From: Emcibacter sp.
GTDB taxonomy: Bacteria; Pseudomonadota; Alphaproteobacteria; Sphingomonadales; Emcibacteraceae
Reading direction: 5' to 3'
Assembly (NCBI GenBank): GCA_027019205.1
Contig: JALUWZ010000113.1
Location: 1 to 10,225 of the forward strand
DNA length: 10,225 nucleotides
Every line of letters starts with the position of its first letter. Within the stretch, counting starts at the first letter, position 1. Positions 1 to 6,931 of this stretch are shown here, one piece after another. Both the position numbers and the translations under genes were made by a program. The notes beneath the pieces were generated by a model, which worked only from the letters and a program-made list of their open reading frames with translations, did not search any database and was not told where the DNA came from.

Positions 1-128
1 AATCAAGTAAACATGATCAATATCCCGATCCTGTCTTTACTTAAAACTCAGTTCTAAATAAACAACAGTCCAGGAATTCAAAGACCGCTGCCTACTTCTC
101 TCTTTCAATCTACAATGTCAAAGAACGT

Positions 129-164
129 TATTTTAAAACAACAACGATTTGTTGTTTTAAAATA
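129..164. repeat. Perfect AT-rich hairpin, 16-bp arms and 4-base loop
   Basis: Bases 129-144 and 149-164 are exact reverse complements around the loop CGAT. Each arm contains TTTTAAAACAACAA or its complement. The structure is symmetric, with A and T runs inside both arms, so it could act as a bidirectional terminator or as a cruciform or protein-binding site. It abuts the first 40-bp repeat, sharing base 164. Its function is inferred only from its shape. Confidence 0.7.
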
Positions 165-283
165 TAAGTCCGCCGGAGGCATAAAGCCAACCCTTTGGAT
201 TTAATAAGTCCGCCGGAGGCATAAAGCCAACCCTTTGGATTTAATAAGTCCGCCGGAGCCGTAAAGCCAACCCTTTGGATTTG
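164..283. repeat. Three tandem copies of a 40-bp repeat
   Basis: The copies lie at 164-203, 204-243 and 244-283. Copies 1 and 2 are identical. Copy 3 differs at three positions (259 G to C, 261 A to G, 283 A to G). Each unit contains the near-palindrome TCCGCCGGA and an imperfect inverted repeat around CCAACCCTTTGG, so each copy could fold. There are no spacers between copies, so this is not a CRISPR array. The CCGCCGGAGG and CCCTTTGG words resemble GC-rich intergenic repeat elements seen in many alphaproteobacteria; that comparison is from memory and needs a search. Confidence 0.9.
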
Positions 284-443
284 GTGAAGCGGGTTATAGG
301 AGCTACTCCCGCCCTTGTAAACAGGAAAATTACATTTTTTTGACATTTTTTTAGCAACCGCAGACTTCTGCAGTTTTTTCAATATATTAAAGGGGTTATG
401 CCGGGTTAATACTTAAAAATCCTCATAAAATATTTCCTGCCAT

Positions 444-472
444 TTGACATATCATCCAACTATCGTCATTTT
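444..472 (+). promoter_or_regulatory. Candidate sigma-70-type promoter for the M23 peptidase gene
   Basis: An exact TTGACA lies at 444-449. A 17-base spacer leads to CATTTT at 467-472, a poor -10 match (3 of 6). The start codon at 510 is about 30 bases downstream of the expected transcription start. The -35 box is convincing and the -10 box is not. Confidence 0.4.
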
Positions 473-509
473 TAACCTGAAATTTGTCAATATTGATTAG
501 AAAGCATAT

Positions 510-1925
510 ATGCATAGCAGAGAATCGCTGTTAATCCGGCTTAAAAATATACTTCCAAAGCTGCCCCGGCCTGACAAAAAAGCACCGCTTCTTATCGGGG
601 TGGCGCTTTTTGTTGGCGGCGTGCTGTTGGGCAGTATGTTTAACATGTCTGATCCCGGGATACAGAAGACGGCCCCCGTTCCGGCGCTTTCGCTGAAAGA
701 AGAATATCTCGACAGTGCCAATTACAGCCCGTCAGATAATCTTGTGCCTGTTGCCCCCGAGGCAGCGGAGCCAGATCTTAAGGACGTCAGAATAAAACGC
801 GGTCAGGGCATGATGGATATATTGGTCAAAAGCGGCGCGAGCCGGTGGGATGCCTATAAGGCGATTAACGCCCTGTCCGGTTATTTTGATATGCGAAAGC
901 TCCAGATTGGCCAGAAATTACAGGCGGCCTATGATTCGGATGGCCGACTCACTGGTCTGAATATGCAAAAAGATTTTGACCATATGATCCGGGTCAGTCG
1001 CACAGACGACCATTTTAGCGCCACTTTACAGACTTTACCCTCGATAAAATTAACCCGCCATGTTGAAGGGGTTATTGATGACAGCCTGTTCCTGTCTGCT
1101 GCCCGCGAAGGTCTGCCCAACCGTGTCATTGTTGACATGATCCGCATTTTCAGCTTTGACGTCGATTTCCAGCGTGAAATTCGCCGGGGAGACAGATTTG
1201 AAATATTATACCAGCGCAAAATATCCGAAGATGGCCGCCGAGTTGAGGAAGGACATATCCTTTATGCCAGACTGACCCTGCATGGCAGGCCGGTCAGCCT
1301 GTATCGTTATAAGCCGGCGGGGGCGCAATTTGCCGACTATTTCCATGCGGACGGCAAAAGCGCCCGAAGGATGCTGATGAAAACCCCGATTGAGGGCGCC
1401 CGGCTGTCGTCCCATTACGGTATGAGAAAGCATCCGGTGCTCGGCTATACCCGCATGCATAAAGGGCTGGATTTCAGTGCCCCGACCGGCACCCCGATCA
1501 TGGCCGCCGGGGACGGCATTGTCGAGCGGGCGTCACGCTATGGCTCCTATGGCAATTATGTCCGTATCCGCCATAACGGCACCTATAAAACCGCCTACGC
1601 CCATATGAGCCGCTATGGCCGGGGCATCAAACGCGGCAGACGGGTCAAGCAGGGCCAGATTATCGGCTATGTCGGGGCCACGGGCCGGGTGACCGGGCGC
1701 CATCTGCATTATGAAGTGCTGGTCAATGGCCGACAGGTTAATCCCCTAAGCCTGAAAATTCCCACCGGCATCCGGCTTGCGGGCCGGGACAAGCAAAAAT
1801 TCCTCACCCTCGCCGGGGATATTGACCGGCAGATTCTGGCCCGGAAGCATAATATCCTGCTGACCTCGAATGAGAAAATGGCATTAAATATACCCGAGCC
1901 ACCTCTGATATTGGCCGCACCCTGA
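510..1925 (+). CDS. Membrane-anchored M23 family peptidoglycan endopeptidase
   Basis: This 471-residue zinc endopeptidase is expected to cleave peptide cross-bridges of peptidoglycan on the periplasmic side. A single hydrophobic segment (about residues 25-44, PLLIGVALFVGG core) follows a basic N-terminus, giving an N-in membrane anchor. Residues about 90-150 resemble the LysM/OapA-like region found in Csd3/MepM-type proteins. The M23 domain spans about 295-415. Zinc ligands are H317 and D321 (HKGLD) and H400 (the second His of HLH). The catalytic histidines are H365 (YAHMS) and H398. All are present, so the enzyme should be active. The start at 510 is chosen because it gives a standard basic-then-hydrophobic N-terminus; the upstream AGAAAG is a weak ribosome site. 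The gene converges on the vapC homologue with only 11 bases between stop codons. The substrate bond cannot be told from sequence. Confidence 0.93.
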   Translation: MHSRESLLIRLKNILPKLPRPDKKAPLLIGVALFVGGVLLGSMFNMSDPGIQKTAPVPALSLKEEYLDSANYSPSDNLVPVAPEAAEPDLKDVRIKRGQGMMDILVKSGASRWDAYKAINALSGYFDMRKLQIGQKLQAAYDSDGRLTGLNMQKDFDHMIRVSRTDDHFSATLQTLPSIKLTRHVEGVIDDSLFLSAAREGLPNRVIVDMIRIFSFDVDFQREIRRGDRFEILYQRKISEDGRRVEEGHILYARLTLHGRPVSLYRYKPAGAQFADYFHADGKSARRMLMKTPIEGARLSSHYGMRKHPVLGYTRMHKGLDFSAPTGTPIMAAGDGIVERASRYGSYGNYVRIRHNGTYKTAYAHMSRYGRGIKRGRRVKQGQIIGYVGATGRVTGRHLHYEVLVNGRQVNPLSLKIPTGIRLAGRDKQKFLTLAGDIDRQILARKHNILLTSNEKMALNIPEPPLILAAP

Positions 1926-1936
1926 TACTGCCCTTG

Positions 1937-2368
1937 TTAATGAGGATGGATTTCTGTCCACGGGTTGATCAGCCTGATTCCGCAATCCTTGAAATCCTTG
2001 ATATTTCTCGTTGCTACTGCGGCATTATGGCTTTTTGCAATGGCGGAAATCATCAAATCCACCGGATCAACATTAAATCCTGCTTTCTCTCTTTGTGAGG
2101 CGATGTCGCCATAGATATAACCTGCCCGTTCGTCGAAAGACAATATACGGCCTCTGAAGGCCTCTTCAATAAAGTGAGTAAAGTTATTGCCAAGCTTTTG
2201 ACGGCGCTTTCCCTCGGGCAAGCGCAAGATACCTCTTTGAATCTCGGCAATTGCAATCGCCGTAATTGCCAGCTTCATTGGCGTTTGTCCGGCAATCCAT
2301 CCCGACACTGCCGGATCAGGTTTTTGCTTCATCAGCTCGGAAATGACATTGGTGTCAAGTATTATCAT
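1937..2368 (-). CDS. vapC: PIN-domain ribonuclease toxin, VapC/FitB type
   Basis: This 143-residue protein is a PIN-fold, magnesium-dependent RNase and the toxin of a type II toxin-antitoxin pair. It matches the family's usual length. The acidic active-site residues are in place: D5 (ILDTNVISE), E42 (AIAEIQRG), D104 (PVDLMISA) and D125 (NIKDF). The ILDTNVISELM opening and the NIKDF near the end are typical of the FitB-like branch. Its ATG overlaps the antitoxin stop codon by one base (TAATG), so translation is probably coupled to that of the antitoxin, as expected for such pairs. The target RNA is unknown: VapC enzymes usually cut tRNA or rRNA loops, and nothing here indicates which. The toxin appears intact, with no frameshift or lost catalytic residue. 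Confidence 0.93.
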   Translation of the reverse strand: MIILDTNVISELMKQKPDPAVSGWIAGQTPMKLAITAIAIAEIQRGILRLPEGKRRQKLGNNFTHFIEEAFRGRILSFDERAGYIYGDIASQREKAGFNVDPVDLMISAIAKSHNAAVATRNIKDFKDCGIRLINPWTEIHPH

Positions 2369-2607
2369 TACTCGAATTCTGCCGTCCCGCGCGCAGAACC
2401 ACGATCCGGGAGCTTCAGCTCGACGCCACCGCTAAAATATTTATTGGCCAGTTTCAGGATATCCAGAGGGGGAGAGAAATCTGAATTTGACGCCTGCTGC
2501 AAAATATACCGGGCATAGGCCTCAAGGGAAACTCCCGATTTAGCCGCCTGAACCCTTAAGCTTTCCTTGGTCTCCCCCGGAAGATTACGAATGGTAATAT
2601 TTGCCAT
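2368..2607 (-). CDS. vapB: Ribbon-helix-helix antitoxin, VapB/FitA type
   Basis: This 79-residue antitoxin and autorepressor partners the adjacent PIN toxin. The N-terminus MANITIRNLPGETKESLR is a ribbon-helix-helix DNA-binding strand and first helix of the FitA/Arc type. The rest of the fold (AAKSGVSLEAYARYIL) ends near residue 35. The C-terminal half, about residues 40-79, should wrap around the toxin and block its active site. I chose the ATG at 2607: an AGGAG sequence (2616-2620) lies 8 bases upstream, whereas the alternative GTG at 2616 overlaps that ribosome site. The stop codon shares one base with the toxin start. The double-palindrome operator just upstream fits autoregulation by the antitoxin-toxin complex. 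Confidence 0.92.
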   Translation of the reverse strand: MANITIRNLPGETKESLRVQAAKSGVSLEAYARYILQQASNSDFSPPLDILKLANKYFSGGVELKLPDRGSARGTAEFE

Positions 2608-2621
2608 TATATACACTCCTG

Positions 2622-2659
2622 TACGATGTCATCGTAATCAATGATATCATTGATGTCAA
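2622..2659 (-). promoter_or_regulatory. vapBC promoter with two adjoining palindromic operators
   Basis: Read on the minus strand, an exact TTGACA -35 box (2659-2654) is followed by a 17-base spacer and a TACGAT -10 box (2636-2631, 4 of 6 matches). Two perfect palindromes sit on it end to end. ATCAATGATATCATTGAT (2637-2654) fills the spacer, and TACGATG-T-CATCGTA (2622-2636) covers the -10 box. GATGTCA is also directly repeated at 2625-2631 and 2652-2658. FitAB and VapBC complexes are known to bind inverted repeats in their own promoters, so a repression site here is expected. Binding itself is inferred. Confidence 0.75.
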
Positions 2660-2745
2660 ATATTTGTATTATTAAAATATTTTTGCCTGCCTCAAAATAC
2701 CTGGTAGAAGAAAGAGCTTAAATTTAAAAAAACCTGCAATAACAA

Positions 2746-3304
2746 TCACCTGATATTATAGGTAAATGTTTCTATTTTGCCCCCTTTATCCAAAGGCTCA
2801 ATCCGCAATTCCAGAATGTTATGATCGACTATAGTCAGGGAGCCTTCCCTTGCATCAGGTTTTCTATAAACCGGTTCGACAGATTTGATGCCCAATCCCA
2901 ATGTCCGTTCTTTCCTCAGAATTAGCATCCAGGTACATAACGCCCCACAATCATATATATAACCGGTAATTATATCCTTTGGCTTTTACATCACTAATTT
3001 TGCTAAATGATGAATCATACTTATTCTCTACATAATGATTATAGTCCACACCCATTATAATTAACACAAAAGCAGACACACAGACGATTGGTATGAAAGA
3101 TATAACGCCGATAATTTTCAAACTTATATTCTTGAATAACAGTGATCTTACGAGAACAGTAATTGGCAATACGACTAAAAACACTATAACTGAAATCCTG
3201 TTATAGCCAATATCCGTAAATCTCAACATTACAGGGAAAAACTGTGTGTTCAAAAAAAACAGAACAAGAATAAGGAGAGGAAGTTCTTTCAGATATTTTT
3301 TCAT
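2746..3304 (-). pseudogene. Small membrane protein gene apparently broken by a TA-tract frameshift
   Basis: The first part (3304 to 2951) starts MKKYLKELPLL and has three hydrophobic segments, roughly residues 8-28, 37-58 and 63-84. It then has a polar region ending YNYRLYI at a premature TGA. The next frame, running through the same bases to 2746, continues IYDCGALCTW, then an RKER-rich strand-like region to the stop. The two frames meet at a TATATATA tract (2954-2961). Adding one TA unit there joins them into a single 186-residue protein reading YRLYIYDCGALCTW. The joined C-terminus, with its DCGA motif, resembles small exported or membrane-linked domains of unknown function. I prefer the start at 3304 over the ATG at 3349, which lacks a spaced ribosome site. 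The gene is AT-rich compared with its flanks and may be acquired DNA. A sequencing error is possible; alternatively these are two separate short genes. Confidence 0.6.
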
Positions 3305-3360
3305 GTCATCCAATAATGGCTTACCCCGACAACAATACAGAAAGAACATCCTCTATTCAA

Positions 3361-3394
3361 TGCCGTTACGCCAATAAAACTGGACGTAACGGCA
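3361..3394. terminator. Hairpin just downstream of clpB
   Basis: TGCCGTTACG (3361-3370) and CGTAACGGCA (3385-3394) form a perfect 10-bp stem, with possible extra CCA/TGG pairing inside the loop. It begins 6 bases after the clpB stop codon on the minus strand. The following sequence on that strand (TTGAATAG) has only a short T run, so it may be a weak intrinsic terminator or an mRNA 3'-end stabiliser. Confidence 0.6.
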
Positions 3395-3400
3395 GAATAA

Positions 3401-5986
3401 TCACACCGAAAGGTTCAACCCGTCCGCCCCGGCGGTCACCTTTACGGTATCACCGTCCTGAACCCTGCCTTCGAGGATCAGGGTGGCGAGCTTGTCCTGC
3501 AGCGAACGCTGGATTACCCGTTTCAGGGGCCGGGCGCCGTAAACCGGATCATAGCCCGCATGGGCGAGCCAGTCCTTGGCGCTTATATCCAGATCAATCT
3601 TAAGCTTGCGGTCCGCCAGCAGCTTTTCCAGATGACGCAGCTGAATATCGACAATACCGTGCATATCAGACCGGGCCAGCCGGTGAAACAGGGTCACTTC
3701 ATCAAGCCGGTTGAGGAATTCCGGCCTGAAGGCGGCGCGGACATGTTCCATCACCAGACCACGGACCGCCTCAACATCCTGATCATCCTCAAGCCCGGCC
3801 AGCACATCGCTGCCAAGATTACTGGTCAGGATGATCAGCGTATTGGTGAAATCGACCGTCCGGCCCTGACCATCGGTCAGCCGGCCATCATCCAGCACCT
3901 GCAGCAGCACATTGAACACATCCGGATGGGCTTTTTCAACCTCGTCAAACAGGACAATCTGATAGGGGCGGCGGCGCACGGCCTCGGTCAAAACGCCGCC
4001 TTCCTCATACCCGACATAGCCGGGCGGGGCGCCAATCAGCCGGGCCACTGCGTGTTTTTCCATAAATTCCGACATATCAATCCGCACCATGGCATGTTCG
4101 TCGTCAAACAGAAATTCTGCCAGTGCCTTGGTCAGTTCGGTCTTGCCGACCCCGGTGGGGCCGAGGAACAGAAAGGAGCCGATCGGACGATTCTTGTCCT
4201 GCAACCCGGCACGGGCGCGACGCACGGCGGCAGACACCGCCTTGATCGCCTCATTCTGGCCGATCACCCGCTGTCCGAGATTTTCTTCCATATGGACCAG
4301 CTTGTCGCGCTCGCCTTCAAGCATCTTGTCCACCGGAATCCCGGTCCAGCGGCTGACCACGGCGGCAATATCAGCCGCGCTGACCTCTTCTTTCAGAAGC
4401 TGGTTTTTGCCGTCTGTCTCCGCCGGCGATTCCGCAACCTCAAGCGCCTGCTCAAGCTTTGGAATGATGCCGTAAGCCAGTTCCCCGGCCCGGGCCAGAT
4501 CGCCGCGCCGTTCGGCCTGTTCCAGTTCTATCCGCGCCTGGTCAAGCTGTTCCTTGATTTTGACATCCCCGGCAATCCGGTCCTTTTCAAGGGTCCATTG
4601 AGCAGTCAGGCTGGCCGATTTCTGTTCGAGTTCGCCGAGATCCTTGTCAAGCTTTTCCAGACGCTCTTTCGATGCGGCGTCTTTCTCTTTGCCGAGGGCT
4701 TCCTTTTCGATCTTCAGCTGAATAATTTTGCGGTCCAGTTCATCAAGGGCGGTCGGTTTGCTGTCAACCTCCATCTTGATGCGCGACGCCGCCTCATCCA
4801 TCAGGTCAATGGCCTTGTCGGGCAGAAACCGGTCATTGATATAACGGTTTGACAGCACCGCCGCCGCCACCGTCGCCCCGTCGGTAATGCGGATGCCATG
4901 ATGAAGCTCGTATTTTTCCTTGAGACCGCGCAGGATGGAAATCGTGTCTTCCACCGTTGGCTCAACCACCATCACCGGCTGAAAGCGCCGTTCGAGAGCC
5001 GCGTCCTTTTCAACATATTTGCGATATTCATTCAGGGTCGTCGCGCCGATACAATGCAATTCCCCCCGCGCCAGTGCCGGTTTGAGCAGGTTGGAGGCAT
5101 CCATCGAGCCTTCGGAGGCTCCGGCCCCGACGATGGTGTGCATTTCATCGATGAACAGGATAACCTCACCGTCAGAGGCCGAGACTTCCTGTAATACCGC
5201 CTTGAGCCGTTCTTCAAATTCCCCGCGATATTTCGCCCCGGCGACCAAGGTGCCCATATCCAGCGCCATCACCCGCTTGTGGCTCAGGCTGTCCGGCACA
5301 TCGCCGTCGATAATACGCAGGGCCAGCCCCTCGACAATCGCCGTCTTGCCAACCCCCGGCTCGCCAATCAGGACCGGGTTGTTTTTGCGCCGCCGCGAAA
5401 GGACCTGAATCGTCCGGCGGATTTCCTCATCCCGGCCAATCACCGGGTCAAGCTTGCCGTCGCGGGCCGCCTGTGTCAGATCCTGGGCATATTTTTTCAG
5501 CGCATCATAGCTGTCTTCGGCGGACGCGCTGGTCGCCGTCCGACCCTTGCGGATTTCATTGATCGCCGCATTCAGATTTTGCGCCGTCAGCCCGGCATCC
5601 TTTAATATTTCTGCAGATTTGGTCCCTTTGGCCAGCACAAGGGCCAGCAGCATCCGTTCCACGGTGACAAAATCATCCCCGGCCTTTTTGGCAATTTCCC
5701 GGGCATTTTCAAATAATTTGGCAGTTTCCGGCGCAAGATATAATTGTCCGGCTCCACTGCCTTCTATCTTTGGATAGGCCAGCACCTCGGCCTCTACGGC
5801 GCGTATGGCCGCCCTGGCATCGGCCCCCGCCGCCGTCATCAGGTTGGCGGCCAGACCCTCATCATCCTCAAGAATGACTTTCAGTATATGTTCCGGCGTA
5901 AAGCGTTGATGGCCTTCGCGTATGGCATAGCCCTGGGCTGACTGAATAAAGCCCCGGGTACGGTCGGTATATTTTTCAAAATCCAT
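3401..5986 (-). CDS. clpB: ATP-dependent disaggregase chaperone ClpB
   Basis: This 861-residue Hsp100 hexamer threads aggregated proteins through its pore together with the DnaK system in the cytoplasm. Its length is normal for the family. Order of parts: Clp N-domain (about 1-145); first AAA+ module with Walker A GEPGVGKT (208-215), Walker B with D280/E281, pore-loop Y253 (KYRG) and arginine-finger pair R333/R334; coiled-coil middle domain (about 405-525); second AAA+ module with Walker A GPTGVGKT (609-616), pore-loop Y657 (GYVG) and Walker B D681/E682; and a C-terminal small domain ending VYGARPLKRVIQRSLQD and onward. The long middle domain and the lack of a ClpP-binding IGF loop separate it from ClpA. 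An AGGAG (5997-6001) lies 10 bases before the ATG and GAGGG (5989-5993) lies closer. It follows the DUF4167 gene but probably has its own heat-shock promoter. Confidence 0.98.
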   Translation of the reverse strand: MDFEKYTDRTRGFIQSAQGYAIREGHQRFTPEHILKVILEDDEGLAANLMTAAGADARAAIRAVEAEVLAYPKIEGSGAGQLYLAPETAKLFENAREIAKKAGDDFVTVERMLLALVLAKGTKSAEILKDAGLTAQNLNAAINEIRKGRTATSASAEDSYDALKKYAQDLTQAARDGKLDPVIGRDEEIRRTIQVLSRRRKNNPVLIGEPGVGKTAIVEGLALRIIDGDVPDSLSHKRVMALDMGTLVAGAKYRGEFEERLKAVLQEVSASDGEVILFIDEMHTIVGAGASEGSMDASNLLKPALARGELHCIGATTLNEYRKYVEKDAALERRFQPVMVVEPTVEDTISILRGLKEKYELHHGIRITDGATVAAAVLSNRYINDRFLPDKAIDLMDEAASRIKMEVDSKPTALDELDRKIIQLKIEKEALGKEKDAASKERLEKLDKDLGELEQKSASLTAQWTLEKDRIAGDVKIKEQLDQARIELEQAERRGDLARAGELAYGIIPKLEQALEVAESPAETDGKNQLLKEEVSAADIAAVVSRWTGIPVDKMLEGERDKLVHMEENLGQRVIGQNEAIKAVSAAVRRARAGLQDKNRPIGSFLFLGPTGVGKTELTKALAEFLFDDEHAMVRIDMSEFMEKHAVARLIGAPPGYVGYEEGGVLTEAVRRRPYQIVLFDEVEKAHPDVFNVLLQVLDDGRLTDGQGRTVDFTNTLIILTSNLGSDVLAGLEDDQDVEAVRGLVMEHVRAAFRPEFLNRLDEVTLFHRLARSDMHGIVDIQLRHLEKLLADRKLKIDLDISAKDWLAHAGYDPVYGARPLKRVIQRSLQDKLATLILEGRVQDGDTVKVTAGADGLNLSV

Positions 5987-6020
5987 GTCCCTCTAACTCC
6001 TGTAAAGCAATAATATACCC

Positions 6021-6051
6021 TATATATAATGTGGTATTATTGCCACACAAG
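6021..6051 (-). promoter_or_regulatory. Candidate heat-shock (sigma-32-like) promoter of clpB
   Basis: On the minus strand CCCCCTTGTGT (ending at 6045) resembles the CNCCCTTGAA -35 element of sigma-32 promoters. After a 13-base spacer comes CATTATATA (from 6031), which partly resembles the CCCATNTA -10 element. The start codon is about 35-45 bases below. A TGTGG/CCACA inverted repeat (6030-6034 and 6043-6047) lies between the boxes. clpB is a classical sigma-32 target, which supports the reading. No CIRCE element is visible. Confidence 0.5.
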
Positions 6052-6070
6052 GGGGCCGGAGAGTTTCTGG

Positions 6071-6106
6071 AAAAATTGACAGATCAGCTGTTGCTCACAG
6101 GCTGTC
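6071..6106 (-). terminator. Weak candidate terminator after the DUF4167 gene
   Basis: On the minus strand GACAG (6106-6102), inside the last codons, can pair with CTGTC (6082-6078), and AATTTTT follows at 6077-6071. An inner AGC/GCT pairing may help. The stem is short and interrupted, so termination would be partial at best, and read-through into clpB is possible. Confidence 0.35.
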
Positions 6107-6721
6107 GGGGGCCTTGATATCTTCCTCTTCCGTGAGTTTTTTCTTTATCGTCCGGCGGGGTTTTCGAGGGGGTTTTTCCGGAGATGTCTTTTTCGGAAGG
6201 GCTTCTGACAGCTGTTCCGGGGATATGGGCAGAGGCGGTTGTTCCGCCATGCCGGCTGTATTCGGCAGGGATTCCCGGTCACTGGAATTGGCCCGGCGTT
6301 CGGCCTCTGCCTGAGCCTGCTTTGCCTGTTCCCTTGCCTGCCGTTCCTTGGCCTGCTGTTCCTTGGCCTGCTGTTCCTTCGCTTGTTCCTTTGCTTGTTC
6401 CCGGGCAAGCTGGCTGGCGGCTTCTGCAGCAGCAAATTCAGCATAAACCCGGTAATAATGATCCGCATGCTGGCTGAGTGATTCAGATTCGAGCCGGTCC
6501 GAGGCCCGCTTCTCCTGGGCCATCAGTTTATATTTCTCATATAGCTGTTTGGCATTACCGCGCTGATTTCCGCCCGGCCCGCGACTGTCTATCTGCCGGT
6601 TTGCCGTATTGGGCTGCTGATTGCGGTTGTTGTTATGGCGGCTCTTGCCGGGACGTTTCTGATTATTATACTGATTTGATCGACCCTGCCTGTTCTGCCG
6701 GGTATTCTGGTTTTGTTTCAT
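6095..6721 (-). CDS. DUF4167 domain-containing protein
   Basis: This protein of 208 residues belongs to a conserved alphaproteobacterial family with no firmly established function. From the chosen start it opens with a very basic, Asn/Gln/Arg-rich stretch (MKQNQNTRQNRQGRSN). The conserved core follows at about residues 45-100, with RGNAKQLYEKYKLMAQEK and then SLSQHADHYYRVYAEF, matching the family's helical pattern. A predicted coiled coil of repeated AKEQQ/AKERQ units spans about 105-150, and the tail is basic then acidic (PRRTIKKKLTEEED). The composition suggests nucleic-acid or ribosome contact, which is inference. I prefer the ATG at 6721 over one at 6766: family members begin at the basic stretch, and a good TATAAT at 6772-6767 would put the transcript start near 6760, after the longer start. 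The position between prmC and clpB is the usual one for this family. Confidence 0.88.
   Translation of the reverse strand: MKQNQNTRQNRQGRSNQYNNQKRPGKSRHNNNRNQQPNTANRQIDSRGPGGNQRGNAKQLYEKYKLMAQEKRASDRLESESLSQHADHYYRVYAEFAAAEAASQLAREQAKEQAKEQQAKEQQAKERQAREQAKQAQAEAERRANSSDRESLPNTAGMAEQPPLPISPEQLSEALPKKTSPEKPPRKPRRTIKKKLTEEEDIKAPDSL
6343..6387. repeat. Three tandem 15-bp units inside the DUF4167 coding region
   Basis: GTTCCTTGGCCTGCT occurs at 6343-6357 and exactly again at 6358-6372. A diverged third unit, GTTCCTTCGCTTGTT, follows at 6373-6387. On the coding strand these give five-residue steps of the AKEQQ type in the coiled coil. Since 15 is divisible by three, copy-number change would lengthen or shorten the coil without breaking the frame. 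Confidence 0.85.
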
Positions 6722-6766
6722 GAAAACTACGCTAAATATGGGCTGATCCTGACAGGGCAACGTCAC

Positions 6767-6772
6767 ATTATA
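6767..6772 (-). promoter_or_regulatory. Candidate -10 box of the DUF4167 gene
   Basis: An exact TATAAT is read on the minus strand at 6772-6767. It would start transcription near 6760, leaving a leader of about 38 bases before the ATG at 6721. No good -35 box is present at 17 bases; CTGTCA (6797-6792) lies at 19 bases and is a poor match. Confidence 0.45.
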
Positions 6773-6832
6773 CTATGTCACCCATCCTGCCTGACAGCGG
6801 TTACCTTTTTCAAATATAAAAATATCTGGGGT

Positions 6833-6931
6833 TTATGTTGCCGGATAGTATTTTCAACAATTCTTCCGGACCCTTATACTCCTTAAGGAGCAGGGCTACA
6901 GTAGCCTTATCCCGATAAAATGCCAACATAA
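6833..6931. other. Nested inverted repeats in the gap between prmC and the DUF4167 gene
   Basis: An outer pair TTATGTTG (6833-6840) and CAACATAA (6924-6931) encloses four smaller inverted repeats in series: CCGGA/TCCGG (6841-6845 and 6865-6869), CTCCTTAAGGAG (6879-6890), GGCTAC-A-GTAGCC (6894-6906) and TTATC-CC-GATAA (6907-6918). Transcribed, this could fold as a multi-arm junction. On the plus strand a short T run (6932-6936) follows the outer stem. On the minus strand it would be the 3' untranslated region of prmC. It has no tRNA signature (no TTCGA loop). It may be a terminator complex, a small RNA or a set of protein-binding palindromes. Confidence 0.45.

Larger units (their letters stand above)
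1..509. other. Non-coding leader region without a convincing gene
   Basis: No open frame here has both a credible start and a recognisable product. The only sizeable frame (minus strand, about 128-382) begins at TTG, lacks a Shine-Dalgarno sequence and runs through the hairpin and the 40-bp tandem repeats. Because 40 is not a multiple of three, the frame reads each repeat copy in a different phase, which argues against coding. The region holds the hairpin at 129-164, the repeats at 164-283 and a candidate promoter at 444-472. I see nothing identifiable in 1-128 or 284-443. Confidence 0.6.

Noticed and set aside
164..283. CRISPR-like array
   Set aside because: The 40-bp units are directly adjacent with no unique spacers, and no cas gene is nearby.
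128..382. Minus-strand 84-codon open frame across the hairpin and the 40-bp repeats
   Set aside because: It has a TTG start, no ribosome site, and repeats of a length not divisible by three that are read in different phases. It is most likely non-coding, although its middle part (YNPLHQIQRVGF) was considered as a possible gene remnant.
2614..2616. GTG start at 2616 for the antitoxin
   Set aside because: It overlaps the AGGAG ribosome site that is well spaced for the ATG at 2607, and family members begin at the equivalent of MANITIRN.
3560..4852. Long plus-strand open frame (430 codons) opposite clpB
   Set aside because: It is fully antisense to an unambiguous ClpB, has no recognisable domain, and is the kind of frame that strong codon bias creates on the opposite strand.
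6833..6931. tRNA or tmRNA reading of the multi-arm structure
   Set aside because: There is no T-loop signature, no usable anticodon arm and no CCA-type acceptor. The arm sizes do not fit.
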